Shown: positions 8,397 to 17,579 of the stretch, in pieces | Numbering within the stretch: position 1 is the first letter of the stretch | Layout: each line of letters opens with the position of its first letter | Assembly: GCF_029714405.1 (NCBI RefSeq) | Contig: NZ_CP121650.1 | Span: 6,515,001 to 6,579,000, forward strand | DNA length: 64,000 nucleotides | Origin: Bradyrhizobium sp. CB82 | GTDB lineage: Bacteria; Pseudomonadota; Alphaproteobacteria; Rhizobiales; Xanthobacteraceae | Direction of reading: 5' to 3' | The notes under the pieces: model-generated | What the model saw: the letters and a program-made list of their open reading frames with translations, nothing else | Database searches by the model: none | What the model was told of the DNA's origin: nothing | Made by a program: the position numbers and the translations under genes

Positions 8397-8807
8397 CTAG
8401 CTCCGCCATGGCTTTAGCGTATGAATCTCCCAGCGGCCATGGCCGCTCTGGCAGCCCGCGCCCTGGAGCCAGCTTTCGGTCCGGCCATTGACGTAGCTCG
8501 CCAGGAAATCCCGGCATTTGCGGCCGTCTTCGGCGGCATAGGACTGCGCGATCGGGGTCACCGAGCCGCGCGCGCCGGTCTGCGGATTTTCCCAGTGCTG
8601 GCTGGCATCCTTGTCGCCCCGGCTCAGCACGTCGGAGGCCGCATTGCGGGCGAAGGCGAGATCGCCCTCGGTCGGCACCTGAGTAGCGATTGAGCCGGTG
8701 ACGTCGCTCTCGTCCACCTTGGCGAACGGCCCCCCGGCAAGGGTACCGCCGTCATTGCGGGATAGACCACAGCCGCCGGTGCCGACCCCGATGAGAATCA
8801 TCGTCAT
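8397..8807 (-). CDS. RT0821/Lpp0805-family surface lipoprotein
   Basis: The 136-residue protein starts with a short hydrophobic signal (MTMILIGVGTGGCG) ending in a lipobox-like GGC, so lipidation is likely. The rest contains the surface-antigen-like segment SQHWENPQTGARGSVTPI and a C-terminal domain with paired cysteines (KCRDFLASYVNG, GAGCQSGHGRWEI). ATG 8807 is preferred: the frame stays open to 8963, but that would overlap pdxH on the other strand. Its role is not known; the family resembles outer-membrane or 17-kDa-type surface proteins. Confidence 0.72.
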   Translation of the reverse strand: MTMILIGVGTGGCGLSRNDGGTLAGGPFAKVDESDVTGSIATQVPTEGDLAFARNAASDVLSRGDKDASQHWENPQTGARGSVTPIAQSYAAEDGRKCRDFLASYVNGRTESWLQGAGCQSGHGRWEIHTLKPWRS

Positions 8808-8920
8808 GACGAGGCTGGCGGGCCGGATCGCCGATAGGCCAACGCTCCCCCATGCCCTATATAGGGCAGAAGCGGACAACAACGCGCTTTGGGCCGCGGA
8901 ACGCAACTCGGACTCCAGAC

Positions 8921-9562
8921 ATGACCGATACGACCTCGATGAAACACCAGACACCCTTAACATCCGGTGATTTCACTGCCGCCGACGAGCCGTTTACGCT
9001 GTTCGAGGCCTGGCTGAACGAGGCGATCAAGAGCGAGCCGAACGATCCCAACGCCATGGCGCTCGCAACCGTTGACACGGATGGCTTGCCCGACGTGCGC
9101 ATGGTGCTGATGAAAGGCTTCGATTCCGACGGTTTCGTCTTCTACAGCCACATCGCGAGCCAGAAGGGCCGCGAACTCGCCGCAAACCCTAAGGCGGCGT
9201 TACTTTTTCACTGGAAGTCGCTGCGCCGGCAGGTGCGTATCCGCGGCAACGTGACGCCGGTGACCGACGCCGAAGCCGACGCCTATTTCGCAACCCGCCC
9301 CAAGCAGGCCCAGATCGGCGCCTGGGCGAGCAAGCAGTCCCAGCCGCTGGAGAGCCGCTTCGCCTTCGAGCAGGCGATCGCGAAGGTCGCCGCCAAATAC
9401 GTCATCGGCGAGGTGCCGCGGCCGCCGGGCTGGAGCGGCTGGCGCATCACGCCCTTGCGCATCGAGTTCTGGCACGACCGCCCATTCCGCTTGCACGACC
9501 GCATCGAATTTCGCCGTGACGCGCCGGGCCAGTCATGGTCCAAGACGCGCATGTATCCCTGA
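8921..9562 (+). CDS. pdxH: Pyridoxamine 5'-phosphate oxidase
   Basis: The 213-residue protein matches PdxH, which makes pyridoxal 5'-phosphate from PNP or PMP with FMN. Visible family segments are [22 protein letters not shown], the [14 protein letters not shown] region, [17 protein letters not shown] sequence, and the C terminus with [11 protein letters not shown] and [11 protein letters not shown] 8921 gives the expected length. An SDR gene follows after 14 bases in the same direction, so the two are probably co-transcribed. Confidence 0.95.
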   Translation: MTDTTSMKHQTPLTSGDFTAADEPFTLFEAWLNEAIKSEPNDPNAMALATVDTDGLPDVRMVLMKGFDSDGFVFYSHIASQKGRELAANPKAALLFHWKSLRRQVRIRGNVTPVTDAEADAYFATRPKQAQIGAWASKQSQPLESRFAFEQAIAKVAAKYVIGEVPRPPGWSGWRITPLRIEFWHDRPFRLHDRIEFRRDAPGQSWSKTRMYP

Positions 9563-9576
9563 GCTGAAAGACCTCC

Positions 9577-10329
9577 ATGCCGCATTCATCCAATGCGCCG
9601 CGCCGCACGCTGCTCCTGACCGGGGCGAGCCGCGGCATCGGCCACGCCACCGTGATCCGCTTCTCCTCGGCGGGCTGGCGCGTTATTACCTGCTCGCGGC
9701 ATCCGTTTCCGGAAGACTGCCCGTGGGACGCCGGCCCCGAGGATCACATCCAGGTCGACCTCGCCGACCCCGAGGACACGACGCGCGCGATCAATGAGAT
9801 CCGCCGCCGTCTCGAAGGCGGCACGCTGCATGCTCTCGTCAACAACGCCGCGATCTCGCCGAAGGGCCCTGGCGGCTCCAGGCTTGGCTCGGTCGATACC
9901 GATCTCGATACGTGGACGCATGTCTTCCACGTCAACTTCTTCGCGCCAATCATGATCGCGCGCGGGCTGATCGAGGAGTTGAAGGCGGCGAAGGGATCGG
10001 TGGTGAACGTCACGTCGATCGCCGGCTCGCGCGTGCACCCCTTTGCGGGGGCCGCCTACGCCACCTCGAAGGCCGCACTCGCCGCGCTCACGCGCGAGAT
10101 GGCCTCCGACTTCGGCCGCATCGGCGTGCGCGTCAACGCAATCGCGCCGGGCGAGATCGACACCTCGATCCTGTCGCCCGGTACCGAGAAGATCGTCGAG
10201 CAGCAGATCCCGATGCACCGCCTCGGCACACCCGACGAGGTCTCCAAGATCATCTACGTGCTGTGCACCGAGACGTCGTCCTACGTGAACGGCGCCGAGA
10301 TCCACATCAACGGCGGCCAGCACGTGTAG
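9577..10329 (+). CDS. SDR family NAD(P)-dependent oxidoreductase
   Basis: This 250-residue classical short-chain dehydrogenase has the TGASRGIGHA cofactor motif near residue 14, NNAA, Ser in VNVTSIAGS and the active-site Tyr and Lys in YATSKAALAALT. The C-terminal NGAEIHINGGQHV is typical. The substrate cannot be told. It lies 14 bases after pdxH and 25 before a methyltransferase gene in the same direction, so the three may form one transcript. Confidence 0.88.
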   Translation: MPHSSNAPRRTLLLTGASRGIGHATVIRFSSAGWRVITCSRHPFPEDCPWDAGPEDHIQVDLADPEDTTRAINEIRRRLEGGTLHALVNNAAISPKGPGGSRLGSVDTDLDTWTHVFHVNFFAPIMIARGLIEELKAAKGSVVNVTSIAGSRVHPFAGAAYATSKAALAALTREMASDFGRIGVRVNAIAPGEIDTSILSPGTEKIVEQQIPMHRLGTPDEVSKIIYVLCTETSSYVNGAEIHINGGQHV

Positions 10330-10354
10330 GCGAGGAAAGGACCGCGGCAGAGCG

Positions 10355-11125
10355 ATGGGTCGATTTGCGACGACGGCGGCGCTCTACGAGGATCTGCGGC
10401 CACCTTATCCGCCGGAATTCTTTCGCAGCGTCGCGCGGAAGATTGCCCTCACCGAGCGATCCGCGCTGATCGACCTCGGCACCGGGCCCGGACTGCTCGC
10501 GCTCGGCTTCGCCCCCTACGTCGGCCGCATCGTCGGCGTCGATCCGGAACCGAACATGCTCGATGCTGCACGGCGTGCAGCCGCGCGCGCCGGCCGGCAT
10601 CTCAGTCTGATCGAGAGCAAGGCCGAGATGCTTCCCGCCGACATCGGGTCCTTCGACGTCGTGACGATCGGGCGCGCCCTGCATTGGATGGAGCGTGAGC
10701 CCGCGCTTGTGCTGTTCGACCGGCTGGTCGCACCGCAAGGCGCGATAGCCGTCTGCGCGTCGTTCTCAATTTCTGATGGTCGCAATCCGTGGCTCGATGA
10801 CTACAACGCGGTCCGCCGCAGTTGGTCACCGTCCCGCCTCTGGGAAGAAGCCGGCCGCGGCGAGCGAACGCACCGCGACCTGCCGGCCTTCTTCCGTGAC
10901 AGCGCGTTTCACGTAGCGGATGTGATCAAGATCGAGACGAGGCACGAGATCAGCCTGCGCGACCTGGCGCGGCGTGTGCTCACCTTTTCCTCGTCGTCGC
11001 CCGAAGCACTTGGCGACCATGTCGAGGCGATGCTGCGCGATGTCGAGGAACGTCTTGCGCCGTTCAGCCGCGACGGCGTGATCACCGAGACGCTGCTATC
11101 CGTGGCCGAGATCGTGAGGCGCTAA
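10355..11125 (+). CDS. Class I SAM-dependent methyltransferase
   Basis: The 256-residue protein carries the SAM-binding motif ALIDLGTGPGLLAL near residue 40 and the acidic motif II VGVDPEPNMLD, followed by FDVVTIGRALHWM, as in the methyltransferase-11 family. The substrate is unknown. It is third in the pdxH-SDR run. Nothing suggests truncation. Confidence 0.85.
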   Translation: MGRFATTAALYEDLRPPYPPEFFRSVARKIALTERSALIDLGTGPGLLALGFAPYVGRIVGVDPEPNMLDAARRAAARAGRHLSLIESKAEMLPADIGSFDVVTIGRALHWMEREPALVLFDRLVAPQGAIAVCASFSISDGRNPWLDDYNAVRRSWSPSRLWEEAGRGERTHRDLPAFFRDSAFHVADVIKIETRHEISLRDLARRVLTFSSSSPEALGDHVEAMLRDVEERLAPFSRDGVITETLLSVAEIVRR

Positions 11126-11191
11126 GGGCGCTGGAATTGCGCGACGATGCGCGGGCTGCCCCAGGAATGATCCGTGTCCGGAAGCGGAAGC

Positions 11192-11233
11192 AAGGCAATC
11201 CAGACGAAGCCGCCGCAAGACCTGGATTGCCTT
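11192..11233. terminator. Perfect 12-base inverted repeat between convergent genes
   Basis: AAGGCAATCCAG (11192-11203) pairs with CTGGATTGCCTT (11222-11233) across an 18-base loop. It lies between the ends of the methyltransferase gene (plus) and a small zinc-ribbon-like gene (minus), the place for a bidirectional terminator. There is no T run, so it may instead be a dispersed palindromic unit. Confidence 0.45.
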
Positions 11234-11248
11234 AACCCCTCCCATTTC

Positions 11249-11467
11249 TCAATCGGCACGAATCCGACGCGGCGTCTCGCGCAGCCGCTGAGCGGCTATA
11301 TTGAATGCGGTCGAGCAGTCATCGTCGTTCTCACCGTCGAGCAGCGGAGCACCACAATGCCGGCACAGCCGTGCCGACATCGACGACGCCTTGCCGTTCG
11401 CCAGGACCTGACGATAGCTCGCCAGATCGATGACGTTGCGGGGCGTCGTTTTGCGTTTTTCAACCAT
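11249..11467 (-). CDS. Small hypothetical protein with a CxxC zinc-ribbon-like motif
   Basis: The 72-residue protein starts MVEKRKTTPRNVIDLASYR. It contains CRHCGAPLLDGENDDDCS, two closely spaced Cys plus a third, which suggests a small metal-binding knuckle. The start is preceded by an AGGA element. It has no signal peptide or membrane segment. I recognise the type as a small conserved protein of Bradyrhizobium but cannot assign a function. Confidence 0.6.
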   Translation of the reverse strand: MVEKRKTTPRNVIDLASYRQVLANGKASSMSARLCRHCGAPLLDGENDDDCSTAFNIAAQRLRETPRRIRAD

Positions 11468-11654
11468 GGCTGTTCCTCGCGGCTACTTGTTGCTTATCGC
11501 AGACAAGTTTCGCCCAAACGTTCAGCCCAACGCTCAAATTTTAGCTGAGGAAATGAGGCAGAGATTTTGACCCAGATACTGTCTACGCAGCGCCACATTT
11601 CACAACATGCGTTCACTGTCTGTCTGCAAACGGCGCAACGGTTCGGTAGCTATC

Positions 11655-12632
11655 TCACAGCCACTTCTTCCACTTGAAAATCCAGTACGGAACAATCGCG
11701 GCGGCGAGCATCATCACCAGTGCCATCGGATAGCCGTGCGCCCATTCGAGCTCCGGCATAGCCTTGAAGTTCATGCCGTAAATCGACGCGATCAGCGTCG
11801 GCGGCATCAGGACCACGGCCATCACCGAGAACAGCTTGATGATGTTGTTCTGCTCGAGATTGACGACGCCGAGCATGGCGTCGAGCACGAAGGTGATCTT
11901 GTTGGAGAGATAGGAGGCATGGTCGGTCAGCGATGCCACGTCGCGCTGCATGGTCTTAAGCTGCTCGCGCATGTCCTTGGACCATTTCACGCCTTCGACG
12001 ATGGCCGACAGGAACGTGACGACGCGGCCGATCGACACCAGGCTTTCCCGGACCTTCGAGGTCAGGTCGCCCTTGCGGCCGATCGCGATCAGGATCTGGG
12101 AATATTGCTTGGCATGACCGTGCCGCTCGCTCTCCGGCTCGAAGATGTCGTGCGAGACCTGGTCGATGTCGGCGCCGCAGCGTTCCAGAATGTCGGCGCA
12201 GCGGTCGATCACGGCGTCCAGAAGTTCCATCAGCACCATCTCGCCGGTGATGGCGGGTGTACAGGAACGGGCGAGCTTGGCCTCGACCAGCGCAAAGGGC
12301 TTGGGCAGGTCGTATCGTACCGTCACCAGGCGATGGTCGCCGAGGATGAAGGTCACTGCCGTGGTCCGGGGCATGTCGGTATCAGAGTGGCACATCAGCG
12401 TCGCGGTCATGTAGCGCGCGCCGTTCTCGATATAGAGGCGGCTGGAGATCTCGATCTCCTGCATGTCTTCCCGGGTCGGGATCGCGATCCCCGCCAGCCG
12501 CTCCACCGCCTTGTCCTCGGCGCCGGTGGGATTGACCAGATCGATCCACACCGCGCTCTCCGGCAGCACCGAGAGGTCTTCGACGACGGCCTTCTTCAGG
12601 GAGGACTCGGAGGGAACGAAAACCGAAAACAT
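11655..12632 (-). CDS. corA: CorA family magnesium/cobalt transporter
   Basis: The 325-residue protein has the long cytoplasmic alpha/beta and stalk-helix domain. Two C-terminal membrane helices follow, the first ending at the YGMNF signature that forms the ion selectivity loop. The C terminus is short and basic (IFKWKKWL), as in CorA. The family forms homopentameric Mg2+ channels in the inner membrane. Neighbours are unrelated. The 340-base gap upstream, before the L,D-transpeptidase gene, must carry both divergent promoters. Confidence 0.93.
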   Translation of the reverse strand: MFSVFVPSESSLKKAVVEDLSVLPESAVWIDLVNPTGAEDKAVERLAGIAIPTREDMQEIEISSRLYIENGARYMTATLMCHSDTDMPRTTAVTFILGDHRLVTVRYDLPKPFALVEAKLARSCTPAITGEMVLMELLDAVIDRCADILERCGADIDQVSHDIFEPESERHGHAKQYSQILIAIGRKGDLTSKVRESLVSIGRVVTFLSAIVEGVKWSKDMREQLKTMQRDVASLTDHASYLSNKITFVLDAMLGVVNLEQNNIIKLFSVMAVVLMPPTLIASIYGMNFKAMPELEWAHGYPMALVMMLAAAIVPYWIFKWKKWL

Positions 12633-12974
12633 GAACTACTCCAGCGGGGCCGAGAAGGCCGGCTCACGGCCCTTAGCGCGATTCTGACAGGTGCAGGATG
12701 ACAATCACATTAACGGGGCGTTTGCATTTGTGGCCGACAAGTGGCGTAACCGTGACATGGCATCGACAGCTTGGCATCCTGTGCCCAAAAATCGGCTTAG
12801 AGCCTCAAAACTTGCGGCAAAAAAGCCACAGCTTGGGCCTTGCAGCCTGGGATAAAACCCTAAACGCTGGAATTGTGGCAGCTTTCAACCGATAATTGGC
12901 CTATCGGAATCGTGGAATTTGGGCAGAAGGCTCGTGTTCCGCGCGTGGAATTTGTTTCGATTGGAACCAAGCCA
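12633..12974. other. Divergent intergenic region, corA / L,D-transpeptidase
   Basis: This 342-base stretch lies between divergently oriented genes. I see no convincing gene, RNA element or strong palindrome in it. Short open frames exist on both strands but lack family features or good ribosome-binding sites. Confidence 0.4.
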
Positions 12975-13658
12975 ATGTCGTCGCTGAAAGTTAAGTTGGG
13001 AATTCTGGCCGCCGGTTTGATGCTGTCGGGCTGCATGCAGGCCACGCACTACGAGGCGACCGACACCAAGGCCTTTAAACCGAAGGACAAGGAACTCCTT
13101 GCCAAGATTCGGTACGAGAACACCCCCGTCGCCGAGCCGTTCCGCCGTGCCATCGTCGACTACCACCGCAAGGAGTCGCCGGGCTCGATCGTGGTCGATT
13201 CCGACAATCATTACCTCTACTACGTGATGGATGGCGGCAAAGCGATCCGTTACGGCATCACCGTCGGCGAAGAGGCCATGGCCTGGTCGGGCATCGCCAA
13301 GATCGGCAGCATGACCGAATGGCCTGCCTGGCACCCGACCCCGGGTGAAATCTCGCGCCTTGGCGTGCCGACCTATGTGGCGCCGGGTCCGGATAATCCG
13401 ATGGGTTCCCGCGCGATGTATCTCTACTCGGGCGGCAAGGATACGTTATTCCGCATCCACGGCACCAATCAGCCCGAATATATTGGCGCCTCGATCTCCT
13501 CAGGCTGTATCCGCCTGACCAACGAGGACGCCATCGACCTCTATAGCCGCGTCAAGGTCGGCACCATCGTGGTCGTGCTCGAGCCGAAGCACGGCGATTC
13601 CCCGTACAACTCGCAGCTCGCGCTGCGTGGTGGCGGCTACAGTACTTCACAGTACTGA
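12975..13658 (+). CDS. L,D-transpeptidase (YkuD domain) lipoprotein
   Basis: The 227-residue protein has an N-terminal lipoprotein signal (KLGILAAGLMLSGC, lipobox LSGC) followed by a YkuD domain. The catalytic motif is HGTNQPEYIGASISSGCIRL with its Cys near residue 180. Such enzymes form 3-3 peptidoglycan cross-links or attach proteins to peptidoglycan in the periplasm; polar 3-3 cross-links are common in Rhizobiales. ATG 12975 is chosen because it starts the signal peptide. A strong terminator follows. Confidence 0.93.
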   Translation: MSSLKVKLGILAAGLMLSGCMQATHYEATDTKAFKPKDKELLAKIRYENTPVAEPFRRAIVDYHRKESPGSIVVDSDNHYLYYVMDGGKAIRYGITVGEEAMAWSGIAKIGSMTEWPAWHPTPGEISRLGVPTYVAPGPDNPMGSRAMYLYSGGKDTLFRIHGTNQPEYIGASISSGCIRLTNEDAIDLYSRVKVGTIVVVLEPKHGDSPYNSQLALRGGGYSTSQY

Positions 13659-13677
13659 GCTTGCCTGAGGCTTTTCG

Positions 13678-13709
13678 AAAAAGCGCCGGCTCGCTACCGG
13701 CGCTTTTTT
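13678..13709. terminator. Bidirectional Rho-independent terminator
   Basis: AAAAAGCGCCGG and CCGGCGCTTTTTT form a 12-base stem with a 7-base loop, with an A run before and a T run after. It terminates the L,D-transpeptidase on the plus strand. The last codons of the convergent extensin-like gene lie within its right arm, so it may also act on the minus strand. Confidence 0.88.
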
Positions 13710-14773
13710 GTTGCCGGCTTCCAGGACGCTTGGGCGGCGCCGGCAGACTCGTCCGGCTTTGGCGTGCCGGACTTCACCGTATCACCCTGCTCCGCGCCCT
13801 CCTTTGTCTCCTCCGATTTGGCCGCCACCTCGCGCGGCGGGGCCTCTTCGGGCCGCGCGGCCGGCAGCAACGGGGCGATTTGTGGCAACGGATCCCAGAC
13901 GTTCCACTGGCAGATCCGGTAATCGTTGCGGCGTTGCATCAGATCGAGATGGACGTGGTCCTCGTGATACCAGTCCGATCCCGGCCCCAGCACGGTTGAA
14001 AAGCGCGCGCAGACCGAATTCAGCACGCGCTCGCGCAACTCCCGCGGCACCGTGCGGTCGGTCAGCCCGATCGACTGCCCGTTGGCAAGCTTGAACGCGC
14101 GCACGTCGAGCGCATTGGCGCGGCCATGCTCGGACAGCATGGCGCCGACGATGCGGTTGCGGCCACGGCATTCGAAGGAATCGAAATTGTCGAGATCACT
14201 GATGGTGCTGCCGAGGCTCGCCGCGAGCGGGGCCACGTCCGAGCGTACCCAGTCGGCAACGGCCGATGCCATGCTGCAGCGAAGGATCGCGGCCGGCTTG
14301 ACCTGCACCTTGCGCTTGTCCGGCAGCACGATCGCCTCGAGCCGTACCAAATCCTCGCCGCCGCAGCCGCCCGGGCCATGAATGTCGGGGATCGAGGGCG
14401 CAATTGCGACCTCCTCGGTCAGGGCGAGGCGGCAGGCCGAGGCCTGCTTGACTGGCGGCGCCGTCGGTTCGGCCGGCTTGTCGGCACCAGGTTTTTCTTC
14501 GGCCGCCGGCCGCTCCGGCACAGGTTTGGCCACTTCCTTGGGCGCAGCTTCCGGCCGCGGTCTCGGCAAGGGAATTCTGGCCGGAATCTTGGCCGGATGA
14601 ACGGCGCCGCGAGGCCGCGGCGGACCGAAGCCGAACAGGTCGAGCGGGCTGTATTTCCGCGCCGCGGCAGGCGCAAGCGACAGCCCCAGCACGACGGCAA
14701 TCATTGCCGCGCCGGCGGACATATAGCCGCGACAAGACCATTTGCGGCAAAAGTCCGGCAGGCTAAAATTCAT
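13694..14773 (-). CDS. Extensin-like C-terminal domain protein, exported
   Basis: The 359-residue protein has a signal or anchor segment (about residues 17-38, SAGAAMIAVVLGLSLAPAAA), a Pro-rich low-complexity region, and a globular domain from about residue 130. That domain carries the extensin-like features GCGGEDLVRLEAI, the HGRANALDVRAF segment and WYHEDHVHLDL. The His and Asp residues match a zinc D,D-peptidase-like fold, suggesting a periplasmic cell-wall enzyme, though the function of the family is not established. A Pro/Glu-rich tail ends in the terminator shared with the convergent L,D-transpeptidase. Confidence 0.85.
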   Translation of the reverse strand: MNFSLPDFCRKWSCRGYMSAGAAMIAVVLGLSLAPAAARKYSPLDLFGFGPPRPRGAVHPAKIPARIPLPRPRPEAAPKEVAKPVPERPAAEEKPGADKPAEPTAPPVKQASACRLALTEEVAIAPSIPDIHGPGGCGGEDLVRLEAIVLPDKRKVQVKPAAILRCSMASAVADWVRSDVAPLAASLGSTISDLDNFDSFECRGRNRIVGAMLSEHGRANALDVRAFKLANGQSIGLTDRTVPRELRERVLNSVCARFSTVLGPGSDWYHEDHVHLDLMQRRNDYRICQWNVWDPLPQIAPLLPAARPEEAPPREVAAKSEETKEGAEQGDTVKSGTPKPDESAGAAQASWKPATKKRR

Positions 14774-14837
14774 GACAATTCTTTGGCCCAGAGCTGAGAG
14801 CGATAACAAGTCCAGCCCTATTCGGAGGAACGTCGGA

Positions 14838-16466
14838 ATGCTTGGTTTGATGCAAGATTGGCCCCTGCTCTGCCACCGGATCATCGAACATGCCGCCAGG
14901 ATTCATGGCAAGCAGGAGGTCGTCACGCGCTCGGTCGAAGGACCGATCCATCGCACCAACTATGCCGAAATCCACGCGCGCGCCCTGAAAGTTTCGCAGA
15001 TGCTGCAGCGCGACGGCATCAAGCTCGGCGACCGCGTCGCCACGATCGCCTGGAACACCTGGCGCCACCTCGAGGTCTGGTACGGCATCATGGGCATCGG
15101 CGCCATCTGCCACACCGTCAATCCCCGCCTTTTCCCCGAGCAGATCGCCTGGATCATCAACCATGCGCAGGACCGCGTCGTGATGACCGACATCACCTTC
15201 GTTCCGATCCTGGAGAAGCTCGCCGACAAGCTGCCGAGCGTGGAGTGCTATGTCGTCCTCACCGACAAGGCACACATGCCGCAGACCACGTTGAAGAACG
15301 CGGTCGCCTATGAGGAGTGGATCGCAAAGGCCGACGGCAAGTTCGCATGGCAGGATTTTGACGAGAACACGGCCGCGGCCATGTGCTACACCTCCGGCAC
15401 GACGGGCGATCCCAAGGGCGTGTTGTATTCGCATCGCTCCAACGTGCTGCACGCCCTGATGGCCAACAATGTCGACGCGCTCGGCACCAGCGCCTCCGAG
15501 ACAATGCTGCCGGTGGTGCCGCTGTTCCATGCCAACAGCTGGGGCATCGCCTTTTCCGCGCCTTCGCAGGGCACCAAGCTCGTCATGCCCGGCGCCAAGC
15601 TCGACGGTGCCTCGGTCTACGAACTGCTCGAGACCGAGAAGGTGACGCACACCGCAGGCGTTCCAACCGTCTGGCTGATGCTGCTCCAACACATGGCCGC
15701 CAACAATCTGAAGCTGCCGCATCTGAAGATGGTGATCTGCGGCGGCTCGGCGATGCCGCGCTCAATGATCAAGTCGTTCATCGACATGGGAACGCGCGTC
15801 CGCCATGCCTGGGGCATGACCGAGATGAGCCCGATCGGCACGGTCGCGGCGCTCAAGCCGCCATTTGCCGAGACCACCGGCGACGCGCGGCTCGACGTGC
15901 TCCAGAGCCAGGGTTATCCGCCGTTCGGCGTCGAGATGAAGATCACCGACGACGCCGGCAAGGAGCTGCCGTGGGACGGCAAGACCTTTGGCCGCCTGAA
16001 AGTGTCGGGTCCGGCGGTCGCCAAGGGCTATTACCGCATTGATGCCAACATTCTCGACGGCGAAGGCTTCTTCGACACCGGCGACGTCTCGACCATCGAC
16101 CAGGACGGCTATATGCGGATCACCGACCGCTCCAAGGACGTGATCAAGTCCGGCGGCGAGTGGATATCCTCGATCGATCTGGAAAACCTCGCGGTCGGCC
16201 ACCCCGCGGTGGCGGAGGCCGCCGTGATCGGCGTCTACCACCCGAAATGGGACGAGCGCCCGCTCCTGATCGTGCAACTCAAGCAAGGCCAGAACGCCAC
16301 GCGCGAGGACATCCTGAAGTTCATGGACGGCAAGATCGCGAAGTGGTGGATGCCCGACGACGTCGCCTTCGTCGACGGCATCCCGCACACCGCGACCGGC
16401 AAGATCCTGAAGACGGCGCTGCGCGACCAGTTCAAGGATTACCGCTTCCCGAACGCGGCGGCGTAG
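14838..16466 (+). CDS. Long/medium-chain fatty acid-CoA ligase
   Basis: This 542-residue ANL-superfamily enzyme activates a fatty acid to acyl-AMP and then acyl-CoA. It shows the P-loop [16 protein letters not shown] near residue 180, AWGMTEMSP, the hinge region [14 protein letters not shown] and the C-terminal catalytic Lys in [12 protein letters not shown]. The start at ATG 14838 is close after a GGAGGAACG sequence; the frame is open further upstream, into the divergent extensin-like gene. Chain-length preference cannot be read. A palindromic repeat follows. Confidence 0.92.
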   Translation: MLGLMQDWPLLCHRIIEHAARIHGKQEVVTRSVEGPIHRTNYAEIHARALKVSQMLQRDGIKLGDRVATIAWNTWRHLEVWYGIMGIGAICHTVNPRLFPEQIAWIINHAQDRVVMTDITFVPILEKLADKLPSVECYVVLTDKAHMPQTTLKNAVAYEEWIAKADGKFAWQDFDENTAAAMCYTSGTTGDPKGVLYSHRSNVLHALMANNVDALGTSASETMLPVVPLFHANSWGIAFSAPSQGTKLVMPGAKLDGASVYELLETEKVTHTAGVPTVWLMLLQHMAANNLKLPHLKMVICGGSAMPRSMIKSFIDMGTRVRHAWGMTEMSPIGTVAALKPPFAETTGDARLDVLQSQGYPPFGVEMKITDDAGKELPWDGKTFGRLKVSGPAVAKGYYRIDANILDGEGFFDTGDVSTIDQDGYMRITDRSKDVIKSGGEWISSIDLENLAVGHPAVAEAAVIGVYHPKWDERPLLIVQLKQGQNATREDILKFMDGKIAKWWMPDDVAFVDGIPHTATGKILKTALRDQFKDYRFPNAAA

Positions 16467-16477
16467 GTCACCATAGG

Positions 16478-16586
16478 CGTCATGCCCGGGCAGAAGCGCG
16501 AAGCGTGTCTTCGCGCTGCGTCCCGGGCATCCGCGTCTCGGGCCACAAGAGAGGCGTGGTTGGCCGGGTCAAACCCGGGCATGACG
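16478..16586. repeat. Intergenic palindromic repeat with CGTCATGCCCGGG ends
   Basis: The ends CGTCATGCCCGGG (16478-16490) and CCCGGGCATGACG (16574-16586) are perfect 13-base inverted repeats. The interior holds a GCGCGAAGCGTGTCTTCGCGC hairpin-like segment. It lies between the acyl-CoA ligase and the DUF1499 gene. It is a different family from the GAGCATGATC elements. Similar units are common between genes in Bradyrhizobium. Confidence 0.75.
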
Positions 16587-16697
16587 GCGTGGGAGCCCCG
16601 TGGAACCCTTGAATTTGCAGCCGAGCCGTGGTCTCAACGACCTATTGTCGCGCCAGATCGGCCGGCACCGCCCCGAGACCCCGGCAGAGCTCACCCG

Positions 16698-17552
16698 ATG
16701 GCCCGCAGGTTTTCCGCTCCCTACCAGTCGGAGCCCGTATCCGGGCTCGCCACCTGGGCGCGCAATCTTGCGGTGTTCGCGGTGGTGGCGGTCTTGGTCT
16801 CGATCATCGTCGTCCGCTTCGGCTTTCTGGAGATCAAGCCGGCGCTGGCGACCTTCTTCGGCGGGCTTGCGATCGCGGGGCTCTCCATCCTGTTCGGGCT
16901 CGCGGGCTTTGCGGCGATCTGGCAGAACGGCTCGCGCGGAATGGCGCGCATCCTGTTCGCCTTCCTGATCAACGCGCTGATCCTCGCCTATCCTGCCTAT
17001 CTCGCCTTCCAATACCGCAGACTGCCGGCGATCCACGACATCACCACCGATCCGATCGACCCGCCGCGCTTCGAGGCGCTGGCGCGCCTTCGCACGGGTG
17101 ACGGCGCCAATTCGGCTGTCTATGCCGGCCTCTATTCGGCCGAGCAGCAACGCCACTTCTATCCCGACATCGAGCCGATCGAACTCGAGATTTCCGTCGA
17201 CCGCGCCTATGCGCTGTCGCTCCAGATCGCCAACAAGCGCAAATGGCTGATCATCGACGAGCGTCCGCCGCAGCCGCCGCGCCGGATCGGCCGCATCGAG
17301 GCGGTGGCACGCACGCCGATCATGGGTTTCCGCGAGGATGTCTCGATCCGCATCGTGCCTGATGGCGACGACTCGCGCGTCGACATCCGCTCGGCCTCGC
17401 GTTACTTCGACAGCGATCTCGGCAGCAACGCCGCACGCATCAGCAAGTTCATCGACGATCTCAACACCGCAGCCGACGCTGATGCGCTGAAGCCGGCGAA
17501 GAAGGTGCCGGTCGTCCCGGCCAAGCCGCCGGCGAAGACGGTGAAGAAATGA
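16698..17552 (+). CDS. DUF1499 family membrane protein
   Basis: The 284-residue protein has three hydrophobic helices in the first 110 residues (WARNLAVFAVVAVLVSIIVV and two more). A DUF1499 domain follows, with the DITTDPIDPPRFEALARLR segment, and a Pro/Lys/Ala-rich tail. ATG 16698 is chosen because it directly precedes the first membrane helix; the frame is open upstream through the palindromic repeat. The function of DUF1499 is not known. It seems to stand alone. Confidence 0.82.
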   Translation: MARRFSAPYQSEPVSGLATWARNLAVFAVVAVLVSIIVVRFGFLEIKPALATFFGGLAIAGLSILFGLAGFAAIWQNGSRGMARILFAFLINALILAYPAYLAFQYRRLPAIHDITTDPIDPPRFEALARLRTGDGANSAVYAGLYSAEQQRHFYPDIEPIELEISVDRAYALSLQIANKRKWLIIDERPPQPPRRIGRIEAVARTPIMGFREDVSIRIVPDGDDSRVDIRSASRYFDSDLGSNAARISKFIDDLNTAADADALKPAKKVPVVPAKPPAKTVKK

Positions 17553-17579
17553 CGCAATAGCGTCATCCGGGAATGACGG

